Source: Clostridia bacterium
Lineage (GTDB): Bacteria; Bacillota; Clostridia; Oscillospirales; Acutalibacteraceae
Direction: 5' to 3'
Assembly (NCBI GenBank): GCA_900771085.1
Contig: CAAGMR010000023.1
Span: forward strand, 1 to 64,000
Length of the DNA stretch: 64,000 nucleotides
The translations under genes and the position numbers were made by a program. Each line of letters begins with the position of its first letter. Positions within the stretch are counted from its first letter, which is position 1. Below are positions 35,190 through 43,892 of this stretch, in pieces. A model generated the notes under the pieces. The model ran no database searches. It was given only the letters and a program-made list of their open reading frames with translations, and was not told the DNA's origin.

Positions 35190-35576
35190 TATTAGCTCCT
35201 TTTCTATAAGAAAAAACAATTAATAACAGTTTAATTTTTACGACTGATTTGCTAATATATTATGTATATCCGCTAAGGGCCCGGGCTCTTTTTCGAATAT
35301 GTGTATTTTTGAAAAAACAAAAACGTTGGTTTTTCAAAAATCTTTTGCAAAACGCTGTTTTTGTAATGAAAAAAGCTGATTTTTGCAAATTGCCACGGTC
35401 AATCAGTCATAAGTTTTGCAAAGATTATACTTTAAATATTGAAAAAAGTCGAGAAAACAAGCAAAAAAATGCTATCAAAATTAAAAATTGTCGATTTGAA
35501 CAGTATTTTAATTAATGATAATGTTTCTTTTGTAGTTTTTTCATTCTAAATAAAGGCTTTTAAACGAGGAGTTTTC
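35190..35576. other. AT-rich divergent intergenic region
   Basis: 387 bp between pckG (minus) and the glycosyltransferase (plus). It has long A and T runs, a GC island GCCCGGGC at about 35281, and TTGTCGATTTG (35488-35498), which recurs upstream of murA. A possible plus promoter is TTGAAC near 35495 with GATAAT 15 nt on. A Lys/Asn/Phe-rich 88-codon frame here is not convincing. Confidence 0.45.
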
Positions 35577-36512
35577 ATGAAACTATCACTTTTAATCCCC
35601 TGCTACAACGAAGAAGGAAATATTCTCCCTCTTTACAATGCAGTAAAAGATGCATTTGATGACAAAATCTGGGACTATGAGCTTATTTATATCAATGATG
35701 GCAGCTTCGACAGCACCGCAAGCGTGCTAAAGAAGCTTGTAAAAGATGCCGATGTTCCGGTTAAAGCCATCAATTTCTCAAGAAACTTCGGTAAGGAATC
35801 TGCAATTTTTGCAGGTTTGCATGAGGCAAGCGGAGATTACATCACCATCATGGACGGTGATCTTCAGCAGAGACCTGAAGTGGTGCTCGAAATGGTTAAT
35901 ATTCTTGACGAAAACAAAGAGTATGATTGCGTAACCGCCTTCCAGGAAGAGAGAAACGAAAGCAAAGCACTTATCTTCTTCAAGGATAAGTTCTACAAAA
36001 TCATAAATTATATTTCAGACACCAATTTTGTAAACGGCGCATCTGACTTCCGTACATTCAGAAAGAACATGGCTGATGCTCTTCTTGAAATGACAGAGTA
36101 TCACCGCTTCTCCAAGGGACTTTTCTCATGGGTCGGATTCAACACCTGCTACATCCCTTACAAAGCTGAAGCAAGGTATACCGGCTCCACAAAATGGTCC
36201 TTCCTGAAGCTCACAAAGTACGCAGTTGAAGGAATTCTCGCCTTTACTACCACTCCTCTCAGAATCTCTTCCGTTATCGGACTTGTGACTACTGCAGCGG
36301 GCCTCATGTATAGTTTGTGCCTTGCGGTTTCAGGGCTCCTTGGCAGGAAATCTGAAAACTATCAGAAGCTTGCAGCGCTGATAACAGTTCTCAGCGGTAT
36401 GCAGCTTACCTCTACCGGCATCGCCGGAGAATATATCGCTCGCACTTACACTCAGGTAAAAAACAGGCCGGTGTACGTAATACGAGATATTCTTACAAAT
36501 CAGAAAGACTAA
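35577..36512 (+). CDS. Family 2 glycosyltransferase, DPM1/GtrB-like
   Basis: A 311-aa membrane enzyme that probably transfers a sugar from a nucleotide donor to undecaprenyl phosphate. LIPCYNEEGNI, INDGS and the metal-binding DGDLQQRPEV are typical. Two membrane helices lie at about 225-255 and 262-290. GAGGAG precedes the ATG. A strong bidirectional terminator follows, so it is a single-gene unit. Confidence 0.92.
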   Translation: MKLSLLIPCYNEEGNILPLYNAVKDAFDDKIWDYELIYINDGSFDSTASVLKKLVKDADVPVKAINFSRNFGKESAIFAGLHEASGDYITIMDGDLQQRPEVVLEMVNILDENKEYDCVTAFQEERNESKALIFFKDKFYKIINYISDTNFVNGASDFRTFRKNMADALLEMTEYHRFSKGLFSWVGFNTCYIPYKAEARYTGSTKWSFLKLTKYAVEGILAFTTTPLRISSVIGLVTTAAGLMYSLCLAVSGLLGRKSENYQKLAALITVLSGMQLTSTGIAGEYIARTYTQVKNRPVYVIRDILTNQKD

Positions 36513-36517
36513 AACAA

Positions 36518-36550
36518 AAGCCGCAGGCATATCGCCTGCGGCTTTTTTTA
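36518..36550. terminator. Bidirectional terminator
   Basis: AAGCCGCAGGC pairs with GCCTGCGGCTT around ATATC, with T residues following on plus and A residues preceding. It serves the glycosyltransferase and mcsB. Confidence 0.9.
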
Positions 36551-37555
36551 TTCAAATATATTTCTTACAACTTCTGCCCGCTTTGCATCTCTTATCTGCC
36601 TGTCGAGGAAAGTTCCGCTTGCAGCATTTATAGTTGCCGGCTGCATTGTAAAAAACAGTTCGTTGAGTTCACTGTCTTTTATGTGAATCTCACCGTTTGT
36701 AATACCAATTTTAACAATTGACGCTTCATTCATAAACTCGTTGTAACTCAACACTCTGGCGTTTTTGAGTGTTCCGTACGATCTCCACAGTGAATCCTCA
36801 AAATCAAGATTGGAAGACAGCGATTTTCTGCACTCTCTCTCCTGCTGAATGATGGAAAGAGAGATAGAATTAAGGTTTGCAAGGGCTGCTTCTTCAGAAA
36901 TACCGAGAGTTACCTGATTTGAAAGCTGATAAAGACTGCCTATCGGATTATCTCCTTCTCCAAAAGCGCCGGTCAGAGAAAGACCAAGCTTTGATACGGT
37001 ATTTGAAAGGTGCTGGATGCTGCTTCTTGCTTTAATGCCCGGAAGCTGAAGCATAACAGTTGCTCTCATACCTGTTCCGATATTGGTCGGACACATTGTG
37101 AGATATCCAAGTTTCCTGTCAAACGCAAATCCAAGGTTTTCATCAAGGATAGTGTCCAGTTTATCTGCAAGTTCAAAAGCACTGTCAAGTTCAAGACCCG
37201 GAAGCATTGCCTGAAGCTTCAAATGATCCTCTTCGCAGACCATAATGCTAAGGCTTTCATCATGAGTTGTGATGAATGTTTTACCTTCTGCAGCACTCAC
37301 AAAATCAGGTGTTACAAGATTTCTTTCCGCAAGGGAAATTGCCTCGTATCTGTCGAGATCACACATCCTGGTGGAAATGAATTTATCCGGGAGTCTGGAA
37401 GCCAGAATACTCAGTACTTCTGCGGAAATCTCGTATTGTTCATCCACAGAAAGTCTGCAAGTAAAGTTATATCCCTTTACATTGCGGGACATTGTGACCT
37501 TGGTTCCTATAACTACGTCGTTTTCCTTGCCTACGAGCTGATACCATTTCTTCAT
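36548..37555 (-). CDS. mcsB: McsB-like protein arginine kinase homologue with altered active site
   Basis: A 335-aa member of the ATP:guanido phosphotransferase family. McsB phosphorylates arginines to tag proteins for ClpCP. The fold is clear: CEEDHLKLQ, TMCPTNIGTGMRATVM, GAFGEGDNPIG and YQLSNQVTLG. Compared with Bacillus McsB (from memory), SSRIRLARN reads GTKVTMSRN, EEDHIRIQ reads EEDHLKLQ, and RGIYGEG reads TGAFGEG, so several nucleotide-binding arginines are replaced. The catalytic Glu and Cys positions remain. It may be weakly active or a pseudo-kinase. It overlaps mcsA by an ATGA. No ctsR or clpC is adjacent. Confidence 0.88.
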   Translation of the reverse strand: MKKWYQLVGKENDVVIGTKVTMSRNVKGYNFTCRLSVDEQYEISAEVLSILASRLPDKFISTRMCDLDRYEAISLAERNLVTPDFVSAAEGKTFITTHDESLSIMVCEEDHLKLQAMLPGLELDSAFELADKLDTILDENLGFAFDRKLGYLTMCPTNIGTGMRATVMLQLPGIKARSSIQHLSNTVSKLGLSLTGAFGEGDNPIGSLYQLSNQVTLGISEEAALANLNSISLSIIQQERECRKSLSSNLDFEDSLWRSYGTLKNARVLSYNEFMNEASIVKIGITNGEIHIKDSELNELFFTMQPATINAASGTFLDRQIRDAKRAEVVRNIFE

Positions 37556-38058
37556 GACTCATCACCTCGCAGAGCTTTTATTTCGTCACGGATTACAGCA
37601 GCTTTTTCGAAGTTTTCTGTTCGAATTGCCTCGTCCATTTCTGCTTTCAGCACACTTAAACGATCCGGTTCTGTAACGGTCTGATCACCGGCTGTAAGAC
37701 TTCTTTTTCCGACATGAGCCGTTCTTCCGTGAATACGGGAAATTGAAGGCTTAAGACGTGAGTAAAAAACGTCATAGCATGTCGGGCATCCCATCATGCC
37801 GTTTCGAACTATTTCCTCAAAAGAGATTCCGCACTGAGGGCAGCATTCGGACTCTTCGGTCACGGGCGCATCAAGGGCAAATTCAGGAAAGAAATTCGCA
37901 AGAATAGAGCTAAGGCTTCCGCCAAATCCGGAAAGAAAATTGGAATAGCCTAGATGTTCAGCACACTTTGAGCACATATGAAGCTGTGTAGCCTCGCCAT
38001 CAGCTATTCTGTTTATGTGCATAGTTGCTTCATTTCTGCCACAATACTGGCATATCAT
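37552..38058 (-). CDS. mcsA: McsA zinc-binding activator protein
   Basis: A 168-aa partner of McsB. It has the expected paired cysteine motifs: CQYCG, CSKC, CPQCG and CPTC, all C-x2-C. The C-terminal UVR domain (LKAEMDEAIRTENFEKAAVIRDEI) is normally the interaction module. The ATG at 38056-38058 has GGAGGT 7 nt upstream. It is the first gene of the two-gene mcsAB operon. Confidence 0.92.
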   Translation of the reverse strand: MICQYCGRNEATMHINRIADGEATQLHMCSKCAEHLGYSNFLSGFGGSLSSILANFFPEFALDAPVTEESECCPQCGISFEEIVRNGMMGCPTCYDVFYSRLKPSISRIHGRTAHVGKRSLTAGDQTVTEPDRLSVLKAEMDEAIRTENFEKAAVIRDEIKALRGDES

Positions 38059-38092
38059 CTGACCGACCTCCATGTTAAAAAATACTTATTTT

Positions 38093-38121
38093 ATTATTGA
38101 ACAATATGCAAAATTCGTCAA
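38093..38121 (-). promoter_or_regulatory. mcsAB promoter
   Basis: Minus-strand TTGACG (38116-38121), a 17-nt spacer and AATAAT (38093-38098). No CtsR tandem heptad or CIRCE element is seen next to it. Confidence 0.65.
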
Positions 38122-38343
38122 TATTCAGTATATAATCACCGGCAAGGGTTTTGATAAAAAAAAGACAATATCAACTGGTCAAATACATACTATTTTTATT
38201 GAAAAAGATATGCGTCTTATATATAATATTCAAGGGTTTTTCTATGTGTCAATTCGGCATATATATAAATAAGTATATTTTATATTTATCTGACCCGTTT
38301 CAAACCTGATTAAATTGCGAGTGTGTATTCAGCGTTTACACAC
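38122..38343. other. AT-rich divergent spacer
   Basis: This stretch between the mcsA and rnfC promoters is very AT-rich, with TATATA-type runs. It has one GGTCAAA half-site (38177-38183). I see no gene or clear structure in it. Confidence 0.5.
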
Positions 38344-38372
38344 TTGCATTTTAATACAGAAAATCTTGTAAT
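38344..38372 (+). promoter_or_regulatory. Candidate rnf promoter
   Basis: TTGCAT (38344-38349), a 17-nt spacer and TGTAAT (38367-38372), 45 bp before the rnfC ATG. A small hairpin AGTCC-AAAA-GGACT-like lies in the leader. Confidence 0.45.
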
Positions 38373-38417
38373 TTTAGGCAGTCCAAAAGGACATAAGCCC
38401 ATTGAGGAGTTGAATGA

Positions 38418-39773
38418 ATGGCAAGTGTAAATCTTAACGCTAAAGGCATTATTAAGCCTGTAGCTAAGGGACACGGTGGTGTACATGCAGCACATTGCAA
38501 GGATACTGCCGGTTTACCTGTAGAACGCATGCCGGCACCTGATCGTGTAGTAATTCCAATGTCTCAGCACATTGGCGCTCCATGCCAGCCTGTTGTTGCA
38601 GTTGGTGACACAGTAAAAGTTGGTCAGCTCATTGGCGACGCTGAAGCTTTTGTTAGTGCTCCAATCTACGCTTCAATCTCCGGTAAGGTTGTATCAATCA
38701 AACCGGAAAAGGTTGTAAACGGAAACATGATCAATGCTATCACCATCGAATCAGACGGTGAAATGGCTCTTTATGAAGGTGTTAAAGCACCTGTTATCGA
38801 GTCAAAGGAAGACCTTCTTAAAGCTGTTAGAGCTTCAGGTCTTGTAGGTCTTGGTGGCGCTGGTTTCCCAGCACATGTTAAGCTCGCATTCAAAGAAGAC
38901 GCTGGAGTAGATACTCTGTGTATTAACGCTGCTGAATGTGAACCATACATCACTGTAGACCATCGTGAAATGCTTGATCACGCAGAAGATATTCTTGGCG
39001 GTATCGCTATCCTCAAGAAGTATCTCGGATTCAAGCAGGTATTCATCGGTATCGAAGACAACAAGCCAGATGCTTTTGATGTTCTTCTTGATACTATGGC
39101 TAAGAACAGCGAATGGAATGAACTTGCAACACTTGTTTGCCTTCCTGCTATTTACCCACAGGGTGCAGAAAAAGTTCTTATCCAGAAGGCTACAGGCAGA
39201 TGCGTACCTCCAGGAAAGCTTCCTTCAGATGTTGGTTGCGTAGTAATGAACGTTCAGTCCATTTCTTTCCTTGGCAGATATGTTAAGACCGGTAAGCCTC
39301 TCGTTAGCCGTTCACTTACAGTTTCAGGTTCTGCTATCAAGAATCCTAAGAACGTAAGAGTTCCTCTTGGTACTATCCAGGGTGATATCATCGAATACTG
39401 CGGTGGTTTCAACGGAGAAGTATACAAAGTAATCAGCGGTGGTCCTATGATGGGCTTCGCAATGCCTGATATCAATGTTCCTCTTGTAAAGAACAACAAT
39501 GCTATCACAGCATTTGCCGCTGCAGACGTTAAGGTTAAGAAGACTCGTGCATGTATCCGTTGCGGTCGCTGCGTAGACGCATGTCCAATGAGCCTCGAAC
39601 CAACAAAGATTGAAAGAAAAGCTCATCTTAAGGATGTAGATTCTCTTCAGAAAGCAGGCGCTATGACATGTATGGAATGCGGAAGCTGTGCTTACGCTTG
39701 TCCATCTGGCAGACCACTTGTTCAGTACATGCGTCTCGGTAAAACTCTTATTAGGGAAGCAGGTGCTAAATAA
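38418..39773 (+). CDS. rnfC: Rnf complex subunit C
   Basis: A 451-aa peripheral subunit that receives electrons at the NAD side of the ferredoxin:NAD oxidoreductase. The N-terminal barrel-sandwich region, a Rossmann segment with GLGGAGFPAHVKL, and two 4Fe-4S motifs (CIRCGRCVDACP and CMECGSCAYACP) are in order. GAGGAG lies 8 nt before the ATG. It starts the rnfCDGEAB operon, whose codon choice looks like that of highly expressed genes. Confidence 0.96.
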   Translation: MASVNLNAKGIIKPVAKGHGGVHAAHCKDTAGLPVERMPAPDRVVIPMSQHIGAPCQPVVAVGDTVKVGQLIGDAEAFVSAPIYASISGKVVSIKPEKVVNGNMINAITIESDGEMALYEGVKAPVIESKEDLLKAVRASGLVGLGGAGFPAHVKLAFKEDAGVDTLCINAAECEPYITVDHREMLDHAEDILGGIAILKKYLGFKQVFIGIEDNKPDAFDVLLDTMAKNSEWNELATLVCLPAIYPQGAEKVLIQKATGRCVPPGKLPSDVGCVVMNVQSISFLGRYVKTGKPLVSRSLTVSGSAIKNPKNVRVPLGTIQGDIIEYCGGFNGEVYKVISGGPMMGFAMPDINVPLVKNNNAITAFAAADVKVKKTRACIRCGRCVDACPMSLEPTKIERKAHLKDVDSLQKAGAMTCMECGSCAYACPSGRPLVQYMRLGKTLIREAGAK

Positions 39774-40783
39774 TGACTGAAGTAAATAAACTCACTGTCA
39801 GCTCATCACCACATAAGCGTTCCGAGAAGACAACAACAGGCATTATGCTTGATGTTATCATCGCTCTCGCTCCTGCTGGTATTGCTGCAGTTATCATCTA
39901 CGGTCTCAGCGCACTTCTTGTTATCGCTGTATCCGTAGCAGCTTGTGTACTTGCTGAGTTCCTCTCATGCAAGGCTATGAAGAAGGAAAACACAATCGGC
40001 GATCTTTCAGCTGTTGTTACAGGTCTCCTTCTTGCATATAACCTTCCATCAAACATTGATCTCTGGATTGTAATTCTCGGTGCTGTAATCGCTATCGTAG
40101 TTACAAAGCAGATGTTCGGCGGTATCGGCCAGAACTTCTTAAACCCTGCTCTCGCAGCCAGAGTAATTCTTATGTCTTCCTTCCCTGGCAAAATGTCAGC
40201 CGGCGCTTTCACCGGTCTCAACAAGATGGGTTGGCAGGCAGGTCAGCTTGACGGTATCACAACAGCTACACCTCTTGGTGCTGTTTCTCTTGATGGCGTT
40301 GCAGATGGTGCTCCAACACTCATGCAGCTCTTCCTTGGTACCACAAGCGGATGTCTCGGTGAAGTTTCAGCTCTTGCTCTCCTCATCGGTGGCATTTACC
40401 TCGTAGCTCGCAAGGTTATTTCTCCAATCATTCCTTGCACATACATCGGTACAGTTGCTGTATTCATGATCTTCGCTCTCAAGTTTGACTTCTATGCAGT
40501 TGCATATGAGCTTCTTGCAGGCGGTCTCTTCCTTGGTGCTATCTTCATGGCTACTGACTATACAACATCTCCAATCACAAAGAAGGGCAAGATTGTATTC
40601 GGTATCTGCCTTGGTATCGTTACATGCCTCATCAGACTTTGGGGTTCACTTCCGGAAGGTGTATCCTTCTCAATCATCCTCATGAACGTATTCGTACCTT
40701 ACATTGAGGACTTCACTGCTCCTACTCCTTTTGGCACAATCAAAGAGAAGAAGAGCAAAAAAGAGAAAAAGGAGGAGAAATAA
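39773..40783 (+). CDS. rnfD: Rnf complex subunit D
   Basis: A 336-aa integral membrane subunit with about nine hydrophobic segments. The flavin-attachment threonine is expected in the loop around ITTATPLGA (about residues 160-168). Its start overlaps the rnfC stop. It ends in a strongly basic and acidic tail (KEKKSKKEKKEEK). Confidence 0.95.
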   Translation: MTEVNKLTVSSSPHKRSEKTTTGIMLDVIIALAPAGIAAVIIYGLSALLVIAVSVAACVLAEFLSCKAMKKENTIGDLSAVVTGLLLAYNLPSNIDLWIVILGAVIAIVVTKQMFGGIGQNFLNPALAARVILMSSFPGKMSAGAFTGLNKMGWQAGQLDGITTATPLGAVSLDGVADGAPTLMQLFLGTTSGCLGEVSALALLIGGIYLVARKVISPIIPCTYIGTVAVFMIFALKFDFYAVAYELLAGGLFLGAIFMATDYTTSPITKKGKIVFGICLGIVTCLIRLWGSLPEGVSFSIILMNVFVPYIEDFTAPTPFGTIKEKKSKKEKKEEK

Positions 40784-40786
40784 ACA

Positions 40787-41347
40787 ATGAAATCTAAATT
40801 TTCTGCTAAAGACATTCTCGTCCCAACAATTTCTCTTTTCTTAATTGCATTGGTTGCAACATTCCTTCTTGCTGTAGTTAACAACCTTACAGTTGATAAG
40901 ATTGCTGAACAGACAGCTAAGCAGGAAGCTGCTGCTCGTGAAACTGTATTTGCTGACGCATCCAGTTTCGAAGAGAAAGATGGTTACTACACAGCAGTTA
41001 ATGCTGACGGTAAAGTAATCGGTTATGTTTTCAATACTGCTTGCAAGGGTTACGGCGGTGACGTACCTGTAACAGTTGGTATTGACACTGATGGTGCTAT
41101 TACAGGCATCGTTCCTGGTGACGTTTCTAACGAAACTCCTGGCCTTGGCCAGAACGCATTAAAGGATTCATTCAAGAAGCAGTTCGCTGGTCTTAACGGT
41201 GAAATCACTGTTGTAAAGAACGCTGCAAATGCTGACAACAATGAAATCCAGGCTCTTACAAGTGCAACAATTACATCTAAGGCTGTTGCCGGTGCTGTAA
41301 ACCTTGCATTTGAACAGTATGCTGAAGTTACAGGAGGTGCTAAATAA
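40787..41347 (+). CDS. rnfG: Rnf complex subunit G
   Basis: A 186-aa membrane-anchored flavoprotein with one N-terminal helix (about 12-32) and an FMN-binding domain outside. The covalent FMN site is usually D-x2-[ST]-G-A-T-x-T; here it reads QALTSATIT, so Asp and Gly are replaced but the threonines remain. It lies 3 bp after rnfD and overlaps rnfE by one base. Confidence 0.94.
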   Translation: MKSKFSAKDILVPTISLFLIALVATFLLAVVNNLTVDKIAEQTAKQEAAARETVFADASSFEEKDGYYTAVNADGKVIGYVFNTACKGYGGDVPVTVGIDTDGAITGIVPGDVSNETPGLGQNALKDSFKKQFAGLNGEITVVKNAANADNNEIQALTSATITSKAVAGAVNLAFEQYAEVTGGAK

Positions 41348-42165
41348 TGGCTGAGAAGAAAAAGATCAATCTCGGACATGAATTTTCAAAGGGTATTATC
41401 GCTGAGAACCCGGTTCTCCGTCTTATCCTTGGTACCTGTCCTTCACTTGCTGTATCCACATCTGTAGAAAATGCTATCGGTATGGGTATCGCAGCAACAC
41501 TCGTTCTTATCCTTTCTAACATCGTTATTTCATCTCTTAGAAAGGTTATTCCTTCAAAGGTTCGTGTACCTTGCTTCATCGTTATCATCGCTGCATTCGT
41601 TACAATCATTCAGTTGTTTGTAAAGGCTTATGCACCTGCTCTCGATGCTGCTCTTGGTATTTACCTTCCACTTATCGTAGTTAACTGTATCATCCTTGGC
41701 CGTGCAGAAGCATTCGCATCAAAGAATGGTGTTCTTGTATCTGCTCTCGACGGTATCGGTATGGGTATCGGCTTCACATTTGCTCTTACTCTTATCGCAG
41801 CTGTTCGTGAATTCTTCGGTTCAGGTAACCTTACTCTTAAGGTTCTCGGTTTCGGTACTACTCTTTCCGATATCTTCGGTCTTGGTGAAAGCAACGTTCT
41901 TTCTGCTATCCACCTCGATCCTATTCTTATCTTCATCCTTGCTCCGGGCGGCTTCTTTGTATACGGTCTCCTCATTGCTATTTTCAACCACATCTCCAAC
42001 AAGAAGGGTGAAAAGTCAGCTGAGCTTAACTGCTGCAAAGTAACAACAGACGCTGAAGGCAACACTGTTCTTTATTCTGATGGTGAAACAATCGTTATCC
42101 CTAAGGTTAACCTTGTTCCTGAAGTTAAGAAAGTTGAAACTACTGTAAAGGAGGAAGCTAAATAA
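41347..42165 (+). CDS. rnfE: Rnf complex subunit E
   Basis: A 272-aa membrane subunit. The six-helix core ends near residue 215. A hydrophilic C-terminal extension of about 55 residues follows, with a Cys pair (LNCCKV) and Glu/Lys-rich end. Such a tail is not part of the usual core. The family motifs LGTCPSLAVS and LPLIVVNCIILGRAEAFAS are present. Confidence 0.94.
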   Translation: MAEKKKINLGHEFSKGIIAENPVLRLILGTCPSLAVSTSVENAIGMGIAATLVLILSNIVISSLRKVIPSKVRVPCFIVIIAAFVTIIQLFVKAYAPALDAALGIYLPLIVVNCIILGRAEAFASKNGVLVSALDGIGMGIGFTFALTLIAAVREFFGSGNLTLKVLGFGTTLSDIFGLGESNVLSAIHLDPILIFILAPGGFFVYGLLIAIFNHISNKKGEKSAELNCCKVTTDAEGNTVLYSDGETIVIPKVNLVPEVKKVETTVKEEAK

Positions 42166-42749
42166 TGCAGGCTGTAGCAATTATTCTTACTGCCATGATC
42201 ACAAATAACTTCGTCCTCTCTAAGTTCCTTGGTATCTGCCCTTTCCTTGGTGTATCCAAGAAGAAAGATACTGCTCTTGGTATGAGCGCAGCTGTTATTT
42301 TCGTAATGGTACTGGCATCAACTGTATGCTATCCACTTAACGTTCTTCTTGTTAAGAACGGCTTCGAATACCTTCAGACATTGGTATTCATCCTTGTAAT
42401 CGCTTCTCTTGTACAGTTCGTTGAAATCTTCATGAAGAAGTACATGAAGCCTCTTTACAACTCACTCGGCGTATTCCTTCCTCTTATCACAACTAACTGT
42501 GCCGTTCTCGGTGTAGTTCAGCTCAACGTTCAGGAAGGCTACGGTTTCGGTATCTCAATTCTTAACGCTATCGGCGCTGGTCTTGGTTTCATGCTCGCTA
42601 TGGTCATGTTCTCAGGTATCCGTGAAAGAATGGAAGGTAACGATGTTCCTAAGTTCTGGCAGGGTCTCCCTATCACACTTGTAGCAGCATCTCTCCTTAC
42701 ATGTACTTTCCTCGGCTTCACAGGCGTTATCGAGAATATCTTTGCATAA
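42165..42749 (+). CDS. rnfA: Rnf complex subunit A
   Basis: A 194-aa six-helix membrane subunit, homologous to RnfE. FLGICPFLGVSKK and LPLITTNCAVLG correspond to the paired motifs that bind the membrane iron-sulphur cluster with RnfE. The start overlaps the rnfE stop. Confidence 0.95.
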   Translation: MQAVAIILTAMITNNFVLSKFLGICPFLGVSKKKDTALGMSAAVIFVMVLASTVCYPLNVLLVKNGFEYLQTLVFILVIASLVQFVEIFMKKYMKPLYNSLGVFLPLITTNCAVLGVVQLNVQEGYGFGISILNAIGAGLGFMLAMVMFSGIRERMEGNDVPKFWQGLPITLVAASLLTCTFLGFTGVIENIFA

Positions 42750-42770
42750 TAAGAAAGGTGGTCTAATATA

Positions 42771-43622
42771 ATGAATCCTATTATTTTAGCGGTTATCATT
42801 GTTGCAGTCATCGGTCTTATTCTTGGCCTCATCCTTGCAATCGCTTCTATCGTATTTGCTGTTCCTGTTGATGAAAAGGCAGTAGCAATTGAAGAAGTAC
42901 TCGCAGGTGCTAACTGTGGTGCTTGTGGTTATTCAGGATGTGCAGGCTATGCATCTGCTCTTTCTCAGGGCAAATGTGATGATTGTACTCTTTGCTCACC
43001 TGGCGGCGCTGACTGTGCTTCTGCTATCGCAGAAATCCTTGGCGTATCAGCTGACGGTGCAGCTCCTATGACAGCTGTAGTTCTTTGCCACGGCACAGCC
43101 GAAAAGAGCCCATCTGTTATGAATTACGAAGGCGACTTAAGCTGTAAGACAGCTTCTGCTCTCTTCGGTGGCGGCAAGTCATGTAACTTCGGTTGCCTTG
43201 GTTATGGCGACTGTGAAGCTGCTTGCCCATTCGATGCTATCCATATCAACGAGAACGGTATCGCAGAAGTTCAGGCTTCAAAGTGCCGTGCTTGTAAGAT
43301 TTGTATTAAGGAATGCCCTAAGGGCATCATCGATCTTGCTCCTCTCTACAAGCAGCAGGCAGTTAACTACTGCATGAACACTGCTAAGGGTGGTGCAACA
43401 CGTAAGGCTTGTAAAGTTGGTTGTATCGGTTGTAAGAAGTGTGAAAACACTTGCCAGTACGATGCTATCCATGTTGAAAACAACAAGGCTGTTGTTGATT
43501 ACTCAAAGTGCACAGGCTGTGGCGACTGCGTATCTGTTTGCCCTGCTAAGTCAATTGAGCTCTCAACATTTGGTAAGCTCGTTGCTGTAAATGCTTCCGG
43601 TGAAGCTGTAGAAGCAAAGTAA
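42771..43622 (+). CDS. rnfB: Rnf complex subunit B
   Basis: A 283-aa ferredoxin-accepting subunit with an N-terminal membrane helix. The GANCGACGYSGC motif comes first. Four further ferredoxin-type motifs follow: CNFGCLGYGDCEAACP, CRACKICIKECP, CIGCKKCENTC and CTGCGDCVSVCP. This multi-cluster form is normal in clostridia. It is the last gene of the operon, followed by a terminator. Confidence 0.96.
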   Translation: MNPIILAVIIVAVIGLILGLILAIASIVFAVPVDEKAVAIEEVLAGANCGACGYSGCAGYASALSQGKCDDCTLCSPGGADCASAIAEILGVSADGAAPMTAVVLCHGTAEKSPSVMNYEGDLSCKTASALFGGGKSCNFGCLGYGDCEAACPFDAIHINENGIAEVQASKCRACKICIKECPKGIIDLAPLYKQQAVNYCMNTAKGGATRKACKVGCIGCKKCENTCQYDAIHVENNKAVVDYSKCTGCGDCVSVCPAKSIELSTFGKLVAVNASGEAVEAK

Positions 43623-43656
43623 TAGCTTTTAATAATCAAACTGTATGAGTTTGTGG

Positions 43657-43693
43657 AAAACCTCGGCAATTATGCCGAGGTTTTCTTTTTTTC
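43657..43693 (+). terminator. rnf operon terminator
   Basis: AAAACCTCGGCA pairs with TGCCGAGGTTTT around ATTA, followed by CTTTTTTTC. Confidence 0.92.
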
Positions 43694-43792
43694 TTATTTC
43701 AATTCTTACAAGCTGTTCGTTATTTTTTTCTCAATCTTCTTGTCTGTGCTAAATTTAACAAATAATTTCTTTGTTAAATCGTTCACAATTTG

Positions 43793-43821
43793 TTGACTTA
43801 AGGGTCCCGCTTCCCTATAAT
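43793..43821 (+). promoter_or_regulatory. serC-serA promoter
   Basis: TTGACT (43793-43798), a 17-nt spacer and perfect TATAAT (43816-43821). Confidence 0.88.
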
Positions 43822-43828
43822 ATTTGCA

Positions 43829-43853
43829 CAGGGTTCATATACCCTGTTTTTTT
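43829..43853 (+). promoter_or_regulatory. Terminator-like hairpin at the 5' end of the serC mRNA
   Basis: CAGGGT pairs with ACCCTG around a 6-nt loop, followed directly by seven T residues. It begins about 8 nt after the -10 box, so it forms at the very start of the transcript, 40 bp before the serC ATG. It could attenuate or stabilise the mRNA. Confidence 0.6.
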
Positions 43854-43892
43854 GAAATATTAATGCATTTTTGCAATTTAGGAGGATACACA

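Noticed and set aside
35249..35515. An 88-codon frame in the AT-rich gap before the glycosyltransferase.
   Set aside because: Composition follows the A/T runs (Lys, Asn, Phe), no ribosome site is seen, and it ends before the real gene's own ribosome site.
38177..38183. GGTCAAA as a possible CtsR site near mcsA.
   Set aside because: CtsR sites are tandem heptads; only one is present, and it lies upstream of the mcsA promoter rather than overlapping it.
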